A DNA stretch of 18,077 nt from JASFEQ01 sp050122535 (GCA_050122535.1 JASFIT010000042.1:1-18077); one strand, 5' to 3'; positions 8,301 to 15,473 are shown, counted from the first letter of the stretch. The notes: generated from the letters alone by a model not told the origin. Translations and numbers: made by a program.

Positions 8301-8353
8301 ATGAACGTTCGGCCCTCTGCGAGGCACGACGCTGCCTGCGCTGTGATCTCTAA
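5306..8353 (+). CDS. NuoF-type FMN/Fe-S NADH oxidoreductase fused to a GltD/NfnB-like FAD oxidoreductase
   Basis: The 1015 residues comprise, in order: a thioredoxin-like [2Fe-2S] domain (C12, C17, C49, C53); a NuoF core with the glycine-rich FMN loop GLRGRGGAGFP (164-174) and CNGDEGDPG (194-202); a soluble-ligand-binding beta domain; the N3-type [4Fe-4S] site (C456, C459, C462, C502); a CPTGAC pair (C532, C537); then a full GltD-like half with Fe-S cysteines C545, C549, C588, C592, C596, FAD motif GSGPAG (641-646), NAD(P) motif GGGNSA (773-778) and VYRR, a common NADPH-type feature. It ends in CEARRCLRCDL. Each flavin half appears intact. HndC/HydB proteins carry the first part; NfnB and glutamate synthase beta carry the second. 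The fusion suggests direct exchange between NAD(H) and NADP(H) sites. GAGG 9 bases upstream supports the ATG. Domain calls are secure; the reaction is inferred. Confidence 0.92.
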   Translation: MEKKYRVHLLICAGTSCVANGSLNLRDALVEEISKNDLQEEVYVATTGCNGFCAAGPLMIAYPDEVFYQKLSVEDAPYFVEEYLLKGRVVKEHLFESPEAAELIPKIKDIGFFSRQILVALKNRGLIDPEKIDEYIARDGYLGTAKALLEMTPEQIVEEMKASGLRGRGGAGFPTGLKWQFCAAADGSPKYMLCNGDEGDPGAFMDRSILESDPHAVLEGMIIGAKAIGAHKGYIYVRAEYPLAIQRLHTAIGQAKEYGLLGEDILGSGFDMDIELYYGAGAFVCGEETALMRSIEGKRGMPRPRPPFPAHKGLWDRPSVLNNVESLANVSQIMYRGSDWFSSLGTEKSKGTKVFALSGQVRNIGLIEVPMGIPLRSIIYDIGGGIPDGRQFKAVQLGGPSGGCVPGSLIETPVDYESIAETGAIVGSGGMVVMDETSCMVDIAKFFLGFTAEESCGKCTPCREGTQQLLHILERISQGQGVPEDLDRLERFAKVLQSASLCGLGQTAPNPVLSTLRYFRHEYEAHIYDKHCPTGACKRISAPPCQSTCPMGQDVSTYTALIGQGKIEEAWDIIRKENPLPMVLGRVCPHPCESDCRRGEVDEPISICGLKRFAADSMRHKLKEIDPASVFFPDDRVAVIGSGPAGLTVAHDLAQKGYPVTIFEQLPEPGGWLRAGIPEYRLPRDVLDDEIDAIKRLGVEIHLGVCVGKDLTFDELRSQGYKAFFMGVGAHKGLKLRVPGEDEFEGFVDATTFLKKVNLKEKKSPGRKICVIGGGNSAIDAARTSLRLGAEEVHIVYRRLREQMPANPAEIEAAIEEGIHLDFLTSPVRIIGEGGKVVGMECIRNELGEPDASGRRRPVAVEGSEFVIECDVILPAIGQEPDLSFLQEDHGFEISRWHSFVVDEKTLATNIPGFFAGGDAVTGPATVVKAIAAGHRAAVSIDCYLQGKEYSGYWYPKPHLQVAKLELTEDDEKLVRPKMAELPAAERAGNFEEAELGLDERSALCEARRCLRCDL

Positions 8354-8517
8354 AAGACCAAAAAGGCGCCACACTTTACAACAGAGGGGGCCTTCCTCAT
8401 TCGATCTCTCTAACAGCTACCTAACTTTCACCTTATCCTCCATCGCCATATACCCTTATCCCGAAGTCCTTAGGATGTTGCTGGTGCGGTTTACACCTTA
8501 GGGGCTGTGCCCCATTT

Positions 8518-8676
8518 GTCGTCCCGGCCGGGATCCAGAGTGACGTGATCTTTCCCCATTCTTCTGGATTCCGGGTCTCGCCCAACCCCTATCAAACCTG
8601 CCCCCGTGAAAACAGGGGTGTGGGGCAGGCCGCGTATTGATTAGTGGACGCACTTACGGGGCTCGCCCGGAATGAC
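8518..8676 (-). repeat. Dispersed repeat copy 1, with an internal extension
   Basis: The element starts GTCGTCCCGG and ends CCGGAATGAC, near-perfect terminal inverted repeats. Internal GGATCCAG and TTCTGGATTCCGGG blocks match, in reverse complement, the element at 17278-17395. Compared with that copy it has an extra middle segment of roughly 60-70 bases carrying a CCTGCCCC/GGGGCAGG hairpin (8597-8604, 8622-8629). No coding capacity; it resembles non-autonomous intergenic repeats common in Desulfobacterota. Confidence 0.75.
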
Positions 8677-8813
8677 ACTTTTGTAGAATGCTGTAAAGTA
8701 TCTCGTAGGGCGAGGCTCACTAGCATTTTTTTGTGATATTGTCTTTCAGGACCAGGCCATTACTCCAGATTGCGGAACAAATGATGCTGAGCTCGCATAT
8801 CTAAATAATTTTG

Positions 8814-8842
8814 TTGTGATTCAAGGGTCGATGGTTTATATT
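8814..8842 (+). promoter_or_regulatory. Candidate sigma-70-type promoter for the gcdH-gcdA pair
   Basis: TTGTGA (8814-8819) and TATATT (8837-8842) are separated by 17 bases, 75 bases before the ATG at 8917. The position after the repeat and the lack of another good match make it the best candidate, though both boxes are imperfect. Confidence 0.4.
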
Positions 8843-8916
8843 CCTTTGCTTTAAAACAAGCCATCATAGCTGCTGCCGGAACACCCGGCCTTGCGAAAGT
8901 AAGAAGGAGGAGAGTT

Positions 8917-10080
8917 ATGGATTTTTCATTGAGCGATGAACTGCAGATGCTGCGGGAAATGGCGCGCGACTTTGCCACGGAGAAGATCGCACCTTTTGCG
9001 GACGAATGGGATGAAAAACACTATTTCCCTTACGAAGAGGTGATCAAACCCATGGGCGAACTGGGTGTTTTTGGAACGGTCATTCCTGAAGAGTATGGGG
9101 GCAATGGCATGGGCTGGTTGGCTGCCATGATACTCACAGAAGAGATTGCCAGGGCCTCCAGCTCTATCAGGGTGCAGGTAAACATGTTAGCGCTGGGCTG
9201 TGCGTTTACCATATTTCGATACGGATCAGAGGAACTAAAGAAAAAGTACATCCCTAAACTTGTAAATGCTGAATACTTGGGCGGTTTCGCCATCACAGAA
9301 CCGAATGCAGGTTCTGACGTGATGGCCATGAAATCCACAGCGGCTGACAAAGGAGATCACTGGCTTCTCAACGGAACCAAGACATGGATCTCAAACGCGA
9401 CCATCGCGGATGTGCTCATCTACTATGCCTATACGGATAGGGAGGCAAGAGGCAGGGGTTTGTCTGCCTTTGTTATAGAGCCCAAGAACTTCAATGGCAT
9501 CACCACCACAGACCTGGATAAAATGGGCTCCCGTTCTTCCCCCACGGGAGAAGTCATTCTGGAAGACACTAAGGTCCCTAAAGAAAACATATTGGGAAAC
9601 CCTGGTGACGGTGCAAAAATTGTCTTTGGATCCCTCAATCAGACACGTCTTTCAGCGGCTGCGGGTGGCATTGGCGTCGCCCACGCATGCCTGGACGCCG
9701 TCACATCCTATTCGCAAGAAAGGGAACAATTCGGCAAACCCATTGGTGAGTTTCAGATGAACCAGGATTTGGTCGCTCAAATCGCGGCGGAACTTGAGGC
9801 GGCACGCCTCGTGGTCTACAAGGCGGCATGGCAAAAGGACCAGGGGCAACTGGGCAACACCCTGGAAGTGGCCCATGCCAAGTATCTGGCAGGGGAAGTG
9901 GCGGTGAAGGCCTCGCAAGTGGCTATGAAGATCCTGGGAGCCTATGGATATTCTACGGAGTACCCTGTTGCCAGGTACTATCGGGATGCCCCCACTTATC
10001 AGATGGTAGAGGGCTCCTCAAACATCTGTAAATGGATTATTGCCCTTGATCAGCTGGGTATCAGAAAAGCAAACCGGTAA
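8917..10080 (+). CDS. gcdH: Glutaryl-CoA dehydrogenase, probably non-decarboxylating
   Basis: This 387-residue flavoprotein is a full-length acyl-CoA dehydrogenase: an N-terminal helical domain, the FAD/substrate strand motif AITEPNAGSD and TKTWISNA in the middle domain, and a C-terminal helical domain with the catalytic base in MVEGSSN (Glu365). Aligned by eye to glutaryl-CoA dehydrogenases, Arg85 sits at the conserved carboxylate-binding Arg (human Arg94), and the residue before the catalytic Glu is Val364 instead of Tyr. A Tyr-to-Val exchange here is the published hallmark of the non-decarboxylating Desulfococcus multivorans enzyme, which makes glutaconyl-CoA; the Arg-to-Glu spacing of 280 also agrees with that enzyme's R87/E367 as I recall. 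The adjacent glutaconyl-CoA decarboxylase subunit supports this. AAGGAGGAG precedes the ATG. Electrons would pass to an electron-transfer flavoprotein, not encoded here. Confidence 0.88.
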   Translation: MDFSLSDELQMLREMARDFATEKIAPFADEWDEKHYFPYEEVIKPMGELGVFGTVIPEEYGGNGMGWLAAMILTEEIARASSSIRVQVNMLALGCAFTIFRYGSEELKKKYIPKLVNAEYLGGFAITEPNAGSDVMAMKSTAADKGDHWLLNGTKTWISNATIADVLIYYAYTDREARGRGLSAFVIEPKNFNGITTTDLDKMGSRSSPTGEVILEDTKVPKENILGNPGDGAKIVFGSLNQTRLSAAAGGIGVAHACLDAVTSYSQEREQFGKPIGEFQMNQDLVAQIAAELEAARLVVYKAAWQKDQGQLGNTLEVAHAKYLAGEVAVKASQVAMKILGAYGYSTEYPVARYYRDAPTYQMVEGSSNICKWIIALDQLGIRKANR

Positions 10081-10102
10081 TAAAATCGCGCAGCGATTTT
10101 AT
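10080..10102 (+). other. Intercistronic hairpin between gcdH and gcdA
   Basis: ATAAAATCGC (10080-10089) pairs perfectly with GCGATTTTAT (10093-10102) around a GCA loop, overlapping the gcdH stop and ending just before the gcdA AAGGAGG site. Its tail is AAAGG rather than a T-run, so read-through or RNA processing is more likely than full termination. Confidence 0.6.
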
Positions 10103-10115
10103 AAAGGAGGGAAAA

Positions 10116-11849
10116 ATGAGACCCTATTTTGAAGAAATGACCCCCATCGGGAGACCTCTCACCGACAAACAGAAGGAGGACACAAAGGAGAATCTTGCCC
10201 AGATCATGTCGGTAGAAAAAGAGGTGGCTGAAGCCATAGAAGCGGTGAAAAATGCAGGGATACCGGTCGAGATCGTCAAGAAAAGAGGACAATTAACTGT
10301 CTGGGAAAGGATAGAATATCTCATTGATCCGGGAACCTGGTGCCCCCTTCACACGTTATACGACCCCCAGTTTAACGAGGAGGGAACAACGGGTGTGATT
10401 GATGGGCTCGCCAAGATCAACGGCAAATGGGCTGTGGTGATCGGTTTTGATAACAAGGTGATGGCCGGGGCCTGGATTGCGGGGCAGGCAGATAACCAAC
10501 TCAGGGTCACTGACATGGCAAAAAGGCTTCATGTGCCTCTTGTGTGGATCGTTAATTGCAGCGGCGTGAAATTGACAGAGCAACAGGAGGTCTATGCCAA
10601 TAGAAGGGGAAATGGGACCACCTTTTTCCGTCATGCTGAACTGGAAAAACTGGGTGTCCCCATTTTGGCTGGCATATATGGAACAAACCCCGCCGGTGGC
10701 GGATATCAGGGGATTAGCCCTACCATCCTTTTGGCCCACAAGGACGCCAACATCGCCGTTGGAGGCGGTGGCATTGTAAGTGGCATGAGCCCTAAAGGGT
10801 ATTTTGATGAGGAAGGGGCGGAACAGCTTATTGAAGCCACGCGCCACTTCAAGCAGGTGCCGCCCGGGAGCGTTCCCATCCACCTTAATGAAACGGGGTT
10901 TTTCAAGGAGGTCTATGACACAGAGGAGGGTGTCCTGGACGCATTGAAAAAATATATGGATATGGTGCCTGCTTACGACCCTCACTTCTTCCGGGTGGAT
11001 GTCCCCAAAGAACCCAAGTTTCCAGGGGAAGACATTAACCACATCGTCGCCTTTAACCAGAAGAGGAGCTACAACTTTGACGAGATGCTCGCTAGGCTTT
11101 TCGACAACAGCGAACATATGGAATTCAGGCCTGATTATGGCCCTGAAGTCTATACGGGACTGGCCAAGATTGATGGCTTTTTGATGGGCTTTATCGGCAA
11201 TCGCCAGGGATTTCTGGGCCAGAACTATCCCGAGTACGCACCCTACCCTGGCATTGGGGGAAAGCTCTACCGCCAGGGATTGATCAAGTTGAATGAATTC
11301 GTCACCCTTTGCGGTCGAGACCGGGTTCCTATCGTCTGGTTTCAGGACACGACCGGCATCGATGTGGGAGACATTGCGGAAAAGGCGGAACTGCTGGGCC
11401 TGGGACAGTCTCTCATATACTCTATTGAACAGACTGATGTCCCTATGATCTGTATAGTACTAAGAAAGGGGACTGCAGCGGCCCATTACATCATGGGAGG
11501 GCCCACAGCGAATAACCACAATGCATTTACACTTGGGACCCCCACCACGGAGATTTATGTGATGCATGGGGAGACAGCGGCTGCGGCCTCATTTGCTCGA
11601 AGACTGGTTAAGGAGAAGGATGCAGATCGAACCCTCGGACCGGTTATCGACAAGATGAATGAACTGGCGCAGCAGTACTATGATAATTCCAGGCCCATAT
11701 ACTGTGCCAACAGGGGTTTCGTGGACGAGATCGTCTCTCTCCCAGACATGAGGAAATATATTGTCGCCTTTGCGGGCTGTTGCTATCAAAACCCCATATC
11801 CATCTGCCCACAAAACCACATGATGATTCCGAGAATCATTAAGGGTTAA
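10116..11849 (+). CDS. gcdA: Glutaconyl-CoA decarboxylase alpha subunit (carboxyltransferase)
   Basis: The 577-residue product follows the Acidaminococcus GcdA subunit (about 587 residues, as recalled) almost end to end. It has two crotonase-fold carboxyltransferase halves: the first with VVIGFDNKVMAGAW and YGTNPAGGGYQGISPT, the second with YPGIGGKLYRQGLIKLNEFV, WFQDTTGIDVGDIAEKAELL and LRKGTAAAHYIMGGP. GcdA transfers the carboxyl group from glutaconyl-CoA to biotin, giving crotonyl-CoA; the membrane beta subunit then releases CO2 while exporting Na+. The biotin carrier and membrane subunits are not in the window, so they must be encoded elsewhere. It sits 35 bases after gcdH with AAGGAGG upstream, forming a two-gene glutaryl-CoA to crotonyl-CoA unit. 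Related propionyl/methylmalonyl carboxyltransferases are a less likely alternative because similarity extends across the whole chain. Confidence 0.93.
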   Translation: MRPYFEEMTPIGRPLTDKQKEDTKENLAQIMSVEKEVAEAIEAVKNAGIPVEIVKKRGQLTVWERIEYLIDPGTWCPLHTLYDPQFNEEGTTGVIDGLAKINGKWAVVIGFDNKVMAGAWIAGQADNQLRVTDMAKRLHVPLVWIVNCSGVKLTEQQEVYANRRGNGTTFFRHAELEKLGVPILAGIYGTNPAGGGYQGISPTILLAHKDANIAVGGGGIVSGMSPKGYFDEEGAEQLIEATRHFKQVPPGSVPIHLNETGFFKEVYDTEEGVLDALKKYMDMVPAYDPHFFRVDVPKEPKFPGEDINHIVAFNQKRSYNFDEMLARLFDNSEHMEFRPDYGPEVYTGLAKIDGFLMGFIGNRQGFLGQNYPEYAPYPGIGGKLYRQGLIKLNEFVTLCGRDRVPIVWFQDTTGIDVGDIAEKAELLGLGQSLIYSIEQTDVPMICIVLRKGTAAAHYIMGGPTANNHNAFTLGTPTTEIYVMHGETAAAASFARRLVKEKDADRTLGPVIDKMNELAQQYYDNSRPIYCANRGFVDEIVSLPDMRKYIVAFAGCCYQNPISICPQNHMMIPRIIKG

Positions 11850-11854
11850 AACGA

Positions 11855-11890
11855 AAAAGGGGTTAGCTCCTCTGGAAGCTAACCCCTTTT
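11855..11890. terminator. Bidirectional intrinsic terminator between convergent gcdA and the FHA-GAF gene
   Basis: AAAAGGGGTTAGCT (11855-11868) and its perfect complement AGCTAACCCCTTTT (11877-11890) form a 14-bp stem with an 8-base loop. The A-tract on one side and T-tract on the other suit termination from both directions. Confidence 0.9.
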
Positions 11891-11906
11891 CAATTCTCAC
11901 TCAACT

Positions 11907-12827
11907 TCACATCTTGTCCTCATCTCGCTTCACTTTTTCTAAACGCTCATGAAGCAGTGCGTTCTCTATGGCAATGGCCGCTGGGCTGCTTAGCGCCGTG
12001 AGGAGAGAAAGGTCCTCTCGTCGAAATCCGTATGGCTTTTGAAGGGAGTCCACATAAATAACGCCTCTGATCTCTGCCTTACTGATTAGAGGGACACACA
12101 TGACCGAACCGATTTCTACCAGCTCCAGGGTTTCCGCCACCTCTGATACATCTTCAGCCTGGGCGTCAGGGATCATTACGGGTTTCCCCGTCTCTAAGAC
12201 GCGCTCCACCACGGCCTCGCTATACCTCATCCTGTTATCGGTGAGACCTTCCTTGTTTCTTATTATGACTTTCTTCGTCTCTCCTGTATTAGAATTGACC
12301 AGGATGATGGCTCCCCTATCGATCCTCTTTAGAAGATCGAAAATATACGCAAGTATCTTTTCCAGTATGTCATTGATATCCAATGTTTGACCCAAAACAT
12401 GGGAGACCTTATAGATCAACTCCATATTACGTTTTGCGGTCATGGGCCTGTCTTTTTGCGCCTCACCCACCTTTTCACTAAGTTCCTTGGAAAGTTGGAG
12501 GGAATCCAGAAAAGCGAGGATGTATTCAGTGCACCCTTCTCCCACACAGAGTACGCTCATGCCAATGGAGATGGGAAGCCCTTGTTTCACTTCCAGTTCC
12601 TTGCCAGGTTTTATGGGTTCACCATCAACGAAGGTCCCGTTTTCGCTCATCAAGTCTTTGAGGAAGAACTTGCTGTCTCGCCTGGATATTTCCAAATGCT
12701 TGCGAGAGACAAATCTGTCCTTCATTTGAATGTGGTTTTCATGGGACCGGCCAATGGTGGTCGTTTCGTCTTTGAGCTCGAAAGACTCTCCTTTGTTGGG
12801 TCCCTCCAGAATATAGAGCTTTGTCAT
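11907..12827 (-). CDS. FHA-GAF domain signalling protein
   Basis: The 306-residue soluble protein has an N-terminal forkhead-associated domain (about 1-100) with the phosphothreonine-binding signature GRS (26-28), SRKH (41-44) and ENGTF (62-66). A linker leads to a GAF domain (about 133-295) with VMCVPLISKAEIRGVIYVDS. FHA domains bind phosphothreonine peptides; GAF domains bind small ligands or act as dimer modules. No kinase, cyclase or DNA-binding output is attached, so it probably works through a partner. It is downstream of thiM in the same direction but separated by 112 bases and has its own weak promoter candidate, so membership of the thiamine operon is uncertain. Its ribosome site is weak (AAGAAG). 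It ends at the bidirectional terminator. Confidence 0.87.
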   Translation of the reverse strand: MTKLYILEGPNKGESFELKDETTTIGRSHENHIQMKDRFVSRKHLEISRRDSKFFLKDLMSENGTFVDGEPIKPGKELEVKQGLPISIGMSVLCVGEGCTEYILAFLDSLQLSKELSEKVGEAQKDRPMTAKRNMELIYKVSHVLGQTLDINDILEKILAYIFDLLKRIDRGAIILVNSNTGETKKVIIRNKEGLTDNRMRYSEAVVERVLETGKPVMIPDAQAEDVSEVAETLELVEIGSVMCVPLISKAEIRGVIYVDSLQKPYGFRREDLSLLTALSSPAAIAIENALLHERLEKVKRDEDKM

Positions 12828-12871
12828 GGCTTCTTATTCTTCACCCCAAAACCTAAAAGTTTCAAAGGGTT

Positions 12872-12900
12872 ATACTACCACAAAAGAATCGATAGATCAA
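12872..12900 (-). promoter_or_regulatory. Possible promoter for the FHA-GAF gene
   Basis: On the minus strand TTGATC (12900-12895) and TAGTAT (12877-12872) are spaced by 17 bases, 45 bases before the FHA-GAF start. Box quality is modest, and TATAAC offers an alternative -10 with a longer spacer. Confidence 0.3.
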
Positions 12901-12939
12901 TCTTTGAGAAGATCGGGGACAGACCTGCCCGCGATTTTC

Positions 12940-13749
12940 TTAGGTCCTAATTCTGGCCCCTTTCTGTAATGCCTCTCCATCAATGGCAAAGAGGGCATCG
13001 AGCAGAGCCACCTGGAAGCTACCTGGTGCTTTGGCATTTTCTGCCCCCTTTTCACCTGCAAGCCCAAAGTAGGCCAATGCCGTGGAGGCGGCTTCCACGG
13101 AATCGGAATCCACAGTCAGAAATGCGCCAATAAGGACCGTGGCTGTACAGCCCGTACCGGTCACGTATCCCATAAGTTCATGTCCATTGTAGACCATGTA
13201 AACCCGTACGCCATCAGTGAGCAGATCCACTTCCCCGGTAATAGCCAAAGTGGTATCCAATTCTCTGGCCAAAACGATAGCGGCATCCGCTGCTTCATCC
13301 ACGCTATGAATAGCGTCCACCCCTTTGGTTCGGGAGCCCTCGTGTGCCAGGGAAAGCACCTCAGAAGCGTTCCCTCGAACCACGTTGATTGAAAGGTTAT
13401 CGATGAGCCTTTTAGCGGCCTCGGTACGGAGGCTCGTGGCCCCTGAACCCACCGGATCCAGGATAATGGGCACATTCAGTTCATTGGCGCGCTTTCCTGC
13501 TGTTAACATGGAATCGATCCAGTAGGGGGTAAGGGTCCCGATGTTCAATACCAAAGCCCCTGCTAGGGATACCATCTCTTGTACTTCCTCTTGCGCGTGG
13601 GCCATCACAGGTGAAGCACCGCATGCCAGCAGTGCGTTGGCCGTGCTGTTCATGACCACATAATTGGTGATGTTGTGGATCAAAGGCTTTTTTCCCCGCA
13701 TGCTCTTGAGATTTTCTGCTGCCTTTTTTGCCAATTTCTCATCAAACAT
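12940..13749 (-). CDS. thiM: Hydroxyethylthiazole kinase
   Basis: ThiM phosphorylates the thiazole alcohol 4-methyl-5-(2-hydroxyethyl)thiazole for thiamine salvage. Family motifs run in order: HNITNYVVMNSTANALLACGA, MAHAQEEV, NIGTLTP, ILDPVGSGAT, VVRGNASEV, AITGEVDLLTDG and the ATP/catalytic GTGCTA. The start MFDEKLAKK gives 269 residues, normal for the family, with GAGGAGG upstream; a longer reading to 13836 would overlap the end of thiL and add about 29 residues of non-family sequence. The start lies 10 bases after the thiL stop, so the two genes are co-transcribed. Confidence 0.95.
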   Translation of the reverse strand: MFDEKLAKKAAENLKSMRGKKPLIHNITNYVVMNSTANALLACGASPVMAHAQEEVQEMVSLAGALVLNIGTLTPYWIDSMLTAGKRANELNVPIILDPVGSGATSLRTEAAKRLIDNLSINVVRGNASEVLSLAHEGSRTKGVDAIHSVDEAADAAIVLARELDTTLAITGEVDLLTDGVRVYMVYNGHELMGYVTGTGCTATVLIGAFLTVDSDSVEAASTALAYFGLAGEKGAENAKAPGSFQVALLDALFAIDGEALQKGARIRT

Positions 13750-13759
13750 ACTCGCCTCC

Positions 13760-14785
13760 TCATTCGCTAAAGTGATCCCAGCCAGCTGGGGTAACTGTGC
13801 GTTCAGTGCCATCTGGCTGTATGAGCTTGATACCATGAGCCGCTTCAGTGATTCGGCCCACTTCAGTGACAGGAACCTTACTCACTGCGGCAACAGCAGA
13901 GCAAATCCCGTCCACATTATCAGCGGCACAGGTGATGATCAGCTCATAATCGTCACTCTCCTGCAAAACCAGGTCAAAAGGATCCCTGCCCATCTGGGCG
14001 GCAGCCCCTCTCAACATCTCTCTCACAGGTAGTTTTTCTAGAATTAGCGCGGCACCCACAGCGCTCTCCTTACAAATATGCCCCAAATCCCCAAGGAGTC
14101 CATCGCTCGTATCGATCATTGCCGTGGCATACCCTGATTGGGCAATCGCCTCTCCCTCCCGGGCCCTATGGGAGGGGGTATTATAGGTCCGCACCAGGGG
14201 ATGCTTACTTAGATCCTCAGTGGGTTGCGCATTCAGTAGCAGATGCAATCCGGCAGCTGACTCGCCTGGATATCCTGTGACGAGGATCGCATCACCGGCC
14301 CTTGCACCGGAGCGCCGGGCCATCCTTCCTTGCTCCACTTCTCCTACCAATGTGATGTCTATAAACATGGCATGTTCCGTTTTTGTCACGTTACCACCGA
14401 TAACAGACGCCTCAAATGGATTGAGTTCTGCGATGAATCCGCGATAGATAGCTTCCACATCTGCAACGGGTGTGTCGGACTTGAGTCCAAGGGAGACCAG
14501 GGCATACAAAGGTCGCCCTCCCATGGCACCGATATCACTGATGTTCAAGGCCATGGCACGCCGTCCCAAATCAAGCGGCATAATATGGTCTGGCAGGTAG
14601 TGGCGCCCCTCCACCATACAGTCACAGGTAATCAGGATCTCATAGCCTTCACGGGGACGGAAAGAGGCGGTATCATCCCCTATGCCTAAGGTGACACCAG
14701 GGGCTCTCAGGCCTTCCTTTTGAAGCAGTTCATGGATTCGGTCAATCAAGCCGAATTCTCCAATTTCGGATAGACTCTGAGACAT
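13760..14785 (-). CDS. thiL: Thiamine-monophosphate kinase
   Basis: ThiL makes thiamine diphosphate, the active coenzyme, from thiamine monophosphate and ATP. The 341 residues show the PurM-like ATP-binding fold with GIGDDTA near 34, DCMVEGRHY, ALNISDIGAMGG, VIGGNVTK, VTGYPGESAAGL, MIDTSDGLLGDL and ESDDYELI, the Mg-ATP and substrate motifs of ThiL. The length matches the family. AAGGAGGT immediately precedes the ATG. It lies between thiE (58-base gap) and thiM (10-base gap), a thiamine-phosphate operon that completes the pathway from the two ring precursors. Confidence 0.96.
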   Translation of the reverse strand: MSQSLSEIGEFGLIDRIHELLQKEGLRAPGVTLGIGDDTASFRPREGYEILITCDCMVEGRHYLPDHIMPLDLGRRAMALNISDIGAMGGRPLYALVSLGLKSDTPVADVEAIYRGFIAELNPFEASVIGGNVTKTEHAMFIDITLVGEVEQGRMARRSGARAGDAILVTGYPGESAAGLHLLLNAQPTEDLSKHPLVRTYNTPSHRAREGEAIAQSGYATAMIDTSDGLLGDLGHICKESAVGAALILEKLPVREMLRGAAAQMGRDPFDLVLQESDDYELIITCAADNVDGICSAVAAVSKVPVTEVGRITEAAHGIKLIQPDGTERTVTPAGWDHFSE

Positions 14786-14843
14786 GGTGACCTCCTTACC
14801 CGCGTTGTAACCGTATTGGCGGGCTTTTCAAACGCCTAGAGTA

Positions 14844-15473
14844 TTACCCTGCGTTGGGTAGTGCCGTATGGAGGGCCCTAGTGGCCTGTTCCGGATCCTC
14901 TTGGCAGCAGACAGCCGAAATCACAGCAATGCCATGGGCGCCCGCCTCCATAACCTCAGCCGCATTCTCTGCACTCACACCGCCGATGGCAATGATGGGC
15001 AGAGGAATGCTCTTAACCACGCCTCTTAGAATGGAAATGCCGCTCACAGGTCCTGCGTCGTCCTTGGAGGTGGTTGGGTAGACAGGCCCGAATCCCACGT
15101 AGTCCGCTCCTTGTGAAAGGCATTTCCGAGCCTCCTCCATAGTGGCAGCGGATCCCCCTATGATCCGCCCTTTTCCGAGTAATTCCCGAGCAAGGGGAAT
15201 TGGGAAATCATCTTGTCCCAGGTGGACACCGTCCGCCTCTGAGGCAATGGCCACATCCACTCGATCGTTCACGATGAAGGTGACGTCACGCTCTGCACAC
15301 AACTGTTTCACATCCTTGGCAACCTGGATCATCTCACGCGTAGATCCACTCTTCTGACGGAATTGGATCGTATCAGCCCCCCCACGGATGGCCAATTTGG
15401 CCAGTTCCGCGTGAGAGAAGCGGTTTTGCAGCACAATATCCGTAAGGATATGCAGTTGGCCAATCTGTTTCAT
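14844..15473 (-). CDS. thiE: Thiamine-phosphate synthase
   Basis: ThiE joins hydroxymethylpyrimidine diphosphate and thiazole phosphate to give thiamine phosphate. The chosen start MKQIGQLHILT yields 209 residues, typical for ThiE, with AGGAGGG upstream; an in-frame extension to 15575 would run through the promoter region and has no family similarity. Motifs of the TIM barrel are IQFRQKSGS, FIVNDRVDVAI, GVHLGQDD, ADYVGFGPVYPT and AIGGVSAENAAEVM, matching diphosphate- and pyrimidine-binding loops. It is the first gene of the thiE-thiL-thiM operon. The products of thiM and of a pyrimidine kinase (thiD, not in this window) feed it. Confidence 0.95.
   Translation of the reverse strand: MKQIGQLHILTDIVLQNRFSHAELAKLAIRGGADTIQFRQKSGSTREMIQVAKDVKQLCAERDVTFIVNDRVDVAIASEADGVHLGQDDFPIPLARELLGKGRIIGGSAATMEEARKCLSQGADYVGFGPVYPTTSKDDAGPVSGISILRGVVKSIPLPIIAIGGVSAENAAEVMEAGAHGIAVISAVCCQEDPEQATRALHTALPNAG

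Larger units (their letters stand above)
8354..8916. other. Gene-free interval between the NuoF fusion and the acyl-CoA dehydrogenase
   Basis: No credible coding region is present on either strand in these 563 bases. The interval holds a short GGGGC/GCCCC hairpin (8501-8513), a dispersed-repeat copy (8518-8676) and a candidate promoter (8814-8842). A weak GC-rich hairpin near 8364-8394 might end the upstream operon but lacks a T-run. Confidence 0.6.

Noticed and set aside
10356..11117. 253-codon minus-strand ORF
   Set aside because: It lies wholly inside gcdA, has no recognisable motif, and gcdA is unmistakable.
12387..12950. 187-codon plus-strand ORF
   Set aside because: It is antisense to the FHA-GAF gene, whose domains are clear; its translation has no family features.
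13750..13836. Longer N-terminus for thiM
   Set aside because: It overlaps the thiL 3' end, and family similarity and GAGGAGG both point to the start at 13749.
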